Assembly: GCA_024346935.1 (NCBI GenBank)
Contig: AP024878.1
Coordinates: forward strand, 868,001 to 932,000
Reading direction: 5' to 3'
From: Vibrio inusitatus
GTDB taxonomy: Bacteria > Pseudomonadota > Gammaproteobacteria > Enterobacterales > Vibrionaceae
DNA: 64,000 nt
The translations under genes were made by a program, and so were the position numbers. This document shows, one piece after another, positions 58,001 through 61,000 of the stretch. Under the pieces are notes generated by a model. That model did no database searches and had not been told where the DNA came from. It saw only the letters and a program-made list of their open reading frames with translations. The first letter of the stretch is position 1, and every line of letters starts with the position of its first letter.

Positions 58001-61000
58001 CGAAGACAGCATCAAGGTCTACTCAAACAAGGCAGTAACCAAACTTTATGGTGAAGCAGGTGATGATAGCTTTGTGGTTCGTGCTTTCTTGCTTGCCGAT
58101 AGTGGCCTAACCAACAACAGCGTGGATGTAGAGCTGTTTGGTGGTGAGGGTGCAGATACCATCGAATACAGTATCAATGCAGCCCTTAAGATCGACGGTG
58201 GTGCAGGTAGCGATAAGGTTGTAGTACTAGGTACTGAGGGTGATGATAACTTCATGATCACCGAGGACGGCATCTTTGGTGCTGGTTTAAATATTGGTTA
58301 TCAAGGCATTGAGTTTGCGGAAGTTGACGGCCTTGAGGGTGACGACACTTTCTATGTATTAAGCACAAACGCCGATGTGGAAACTACTATTATCGGCGGT
58401 CTGGGCGCTGACGTGTTTAACGTAGCCAGCGATGTAACTAAGCCAATCGTTTCTTACTCGGTTGAAGGTCGTAGCAGCTTTATCAACCACAGCGTATTTA
58501 GTGATGATGAAGCGTACAATGGTATCTTCGTTGAAGGCGTATCACTGAACGTTGCTAGCCAAGACAATGGAGCAGTAGCTATCAGCAATCAATCGGTAAC
58601 GGTTGATGAAGATGGCATGACCGACAGCTATGAATTGTCTCTAAGCGTTGATGAACCCAACGTGGCTACTGTGGCCTATGTGACTGTTTCGGCGGCGCGT
58701 GCTTCTAGCAGCGACAAAGATAACACCAATGGTCAGGCAGCCAGTATTTTGGTTTCGACCGATAACATCAACTTCTACGAGTCACTGGTAGTGACTTACG
58801 AATCAGGCTCTAACTGGCAAGACACTACCCAAATCTATGTGAAGGCTATCGATGATAGCGCCATGGAAGGGGTGCGTGACTATGTGATTAGCCACAGCGT
58901 AAGCAGTGATAACCCTGACTTTGATGGTCTGGATATCGCGAACGTTGAGGTAAATGTATTCGATAATGACCAAGCGGACATTATCGTGCTTCCACAAGGC
59001 GGCGATCAGCTTACCGAGGGCGGAGCGAGCGCTACATTTGATGTACGACTTGCGACACAGCCAGAGGTAGGTGAAACCGTTACTGTCTCTATTGCAGAGA
59101 TGCTAGGTGCTGGCGGTTCAGCTCAGCTAGAGTTCAGCACAGACGAGTTAACCTTTGACCACACTAACTGGGATCAGGTTAAGACCTTCAGTGTGAACGC
59201 TCTGGATGACCTAGATGTAGAGAACCTATATCAAGGAAGCGTCAAACTAACCGCAAGCAGTGATCTTGATGATTCTGATTACAACCAAGTGGATGATGCC
59301 GAACAGATCCTGTTTGTAACGGATAACGATAGCGGTGCGGTTATCGTGACGCAGACTGACGGCTCGACTCTAGTGAGTCAGGCTCAAGATGACGATTACA
59401 GCCTAGTGCTAAGTAAAGCGCCAACGGCTCCAGTAACCGTGAATCTATTGAATGATGGTCAGACTCTGTTTAGCAGTGAAGATCCTCGCTTTAGTGCAGA
59501 TGACAACACTGTGACCTTTGATTCCACTAACTGGGATCAACCTATCATCATCACTCTTTCTGTGAATGAGGAGTATCAAGAACAAGATGCTCAGCCGGTT
59601 CAAAATCCACCACTTCAACCACATATCCTAACTGGTATCCAAGGTAAGTTGATCATTGAGGGCGGTGTACCTCAAGGTAAGGCGCGTGCGCTTAGCCTAG
59701 CAATCATGCTACCGAGTGAAACCGACACAGACCTACCTGTTAAGAACATTGAAGTGAGTGAAGTGTTACAAACTGACGTACTCAATGTGTTCAACGATGG
59801 CAGTCAGGAGAACAACAGTGGTGTGCTTAACGATATCAGCTTAACTGGCCTAGGAATGGGTGAAGGTATTGAGTACAAAGATATCGAGGTGGTAGAGCTA
59901 TTACTTGGCCAAGGCGATGACAATGTCACGATTACCGATACTGCAGCAGATGTGATTACTGTGGTTCATGGCGGTGGCGGTAGTGATACCCTAACCGTGA
60001 CTGGTAGTGATGCTGATGGTGTGCTTATTTTGTTTGGTGATACCGGTCAAAACGGCTTTGCCTACAACGCTACTTCGGATGAGAAAACCGATAAGGCTCG
60101 TGAGTTTAACAACCCTGGCGCAGATATTATCAATGCTTCGGGCGCTGGCGGTTCAGTAACCATCTTCGGCGGCCAAGGTAATGATGCGATTACTGGCAGT
60201 GAATATGGCGACCATATCGCTGGTGGTTCGGGTAATGACACTATTAACGGCCTAGGTGGTGATGACCATCTCTACGGCGATGCAGGCTTTAATATTGACG
60301 TAAGCACACGTTTAGATTTGAGCACTCAGATCCTAACCGTGGTGAATATTGCAGATGGGGTGAACGACAACCTAGAAACCTCTGACCCTCTAACGACTGG
60401 TAGCGACACCATCAATGCCGGCATTGGCGATGATATCGTGATTGCCGATAAGGGTGTGATTAACCAGCTAGATGGTGTTAATCGTATCCTTTCTACGTCA
60501 CTCAATGATGTGACTGAGGTGAGCAACGTTGGCTTTACCAATGGCGGTGGCGACACCATCACCGGTAGCGCAGGTAATGATATCCTGTTTGGTGGTCAAG
60601 CGTCAGATTCTATCTATGGTGGTAATGGTCCTGAGGGTACTGATATTGCAGGTAACGATAGTGACATCATCCTTGGCGATATGGGTAATATCCTGATTGA
60701 TACAGGCGTAGTTACCCTAATTACTACCTCTGATACCAATACAGGCAACACCGATACTATCTATGGTGATGAAGGCGACGACATTATCCTAGCTGGCGCA
60801 GGTGGCGACTATGTTGAATCTGGCTCGGGCAATGATTGGGTACTAGGTGACTTTGGTGAAGTAGATCTAAGAAACAACGCTATTGCACTGAAAACTGAGC
60901 AAGGCGACAGCAATGCATCTGGTAATGATGAGATTCACTTAGGTTCTGGTAACGATAGTATGCTTGGCGGTCTTGGTAGCGACACCATTACCTCTGATTC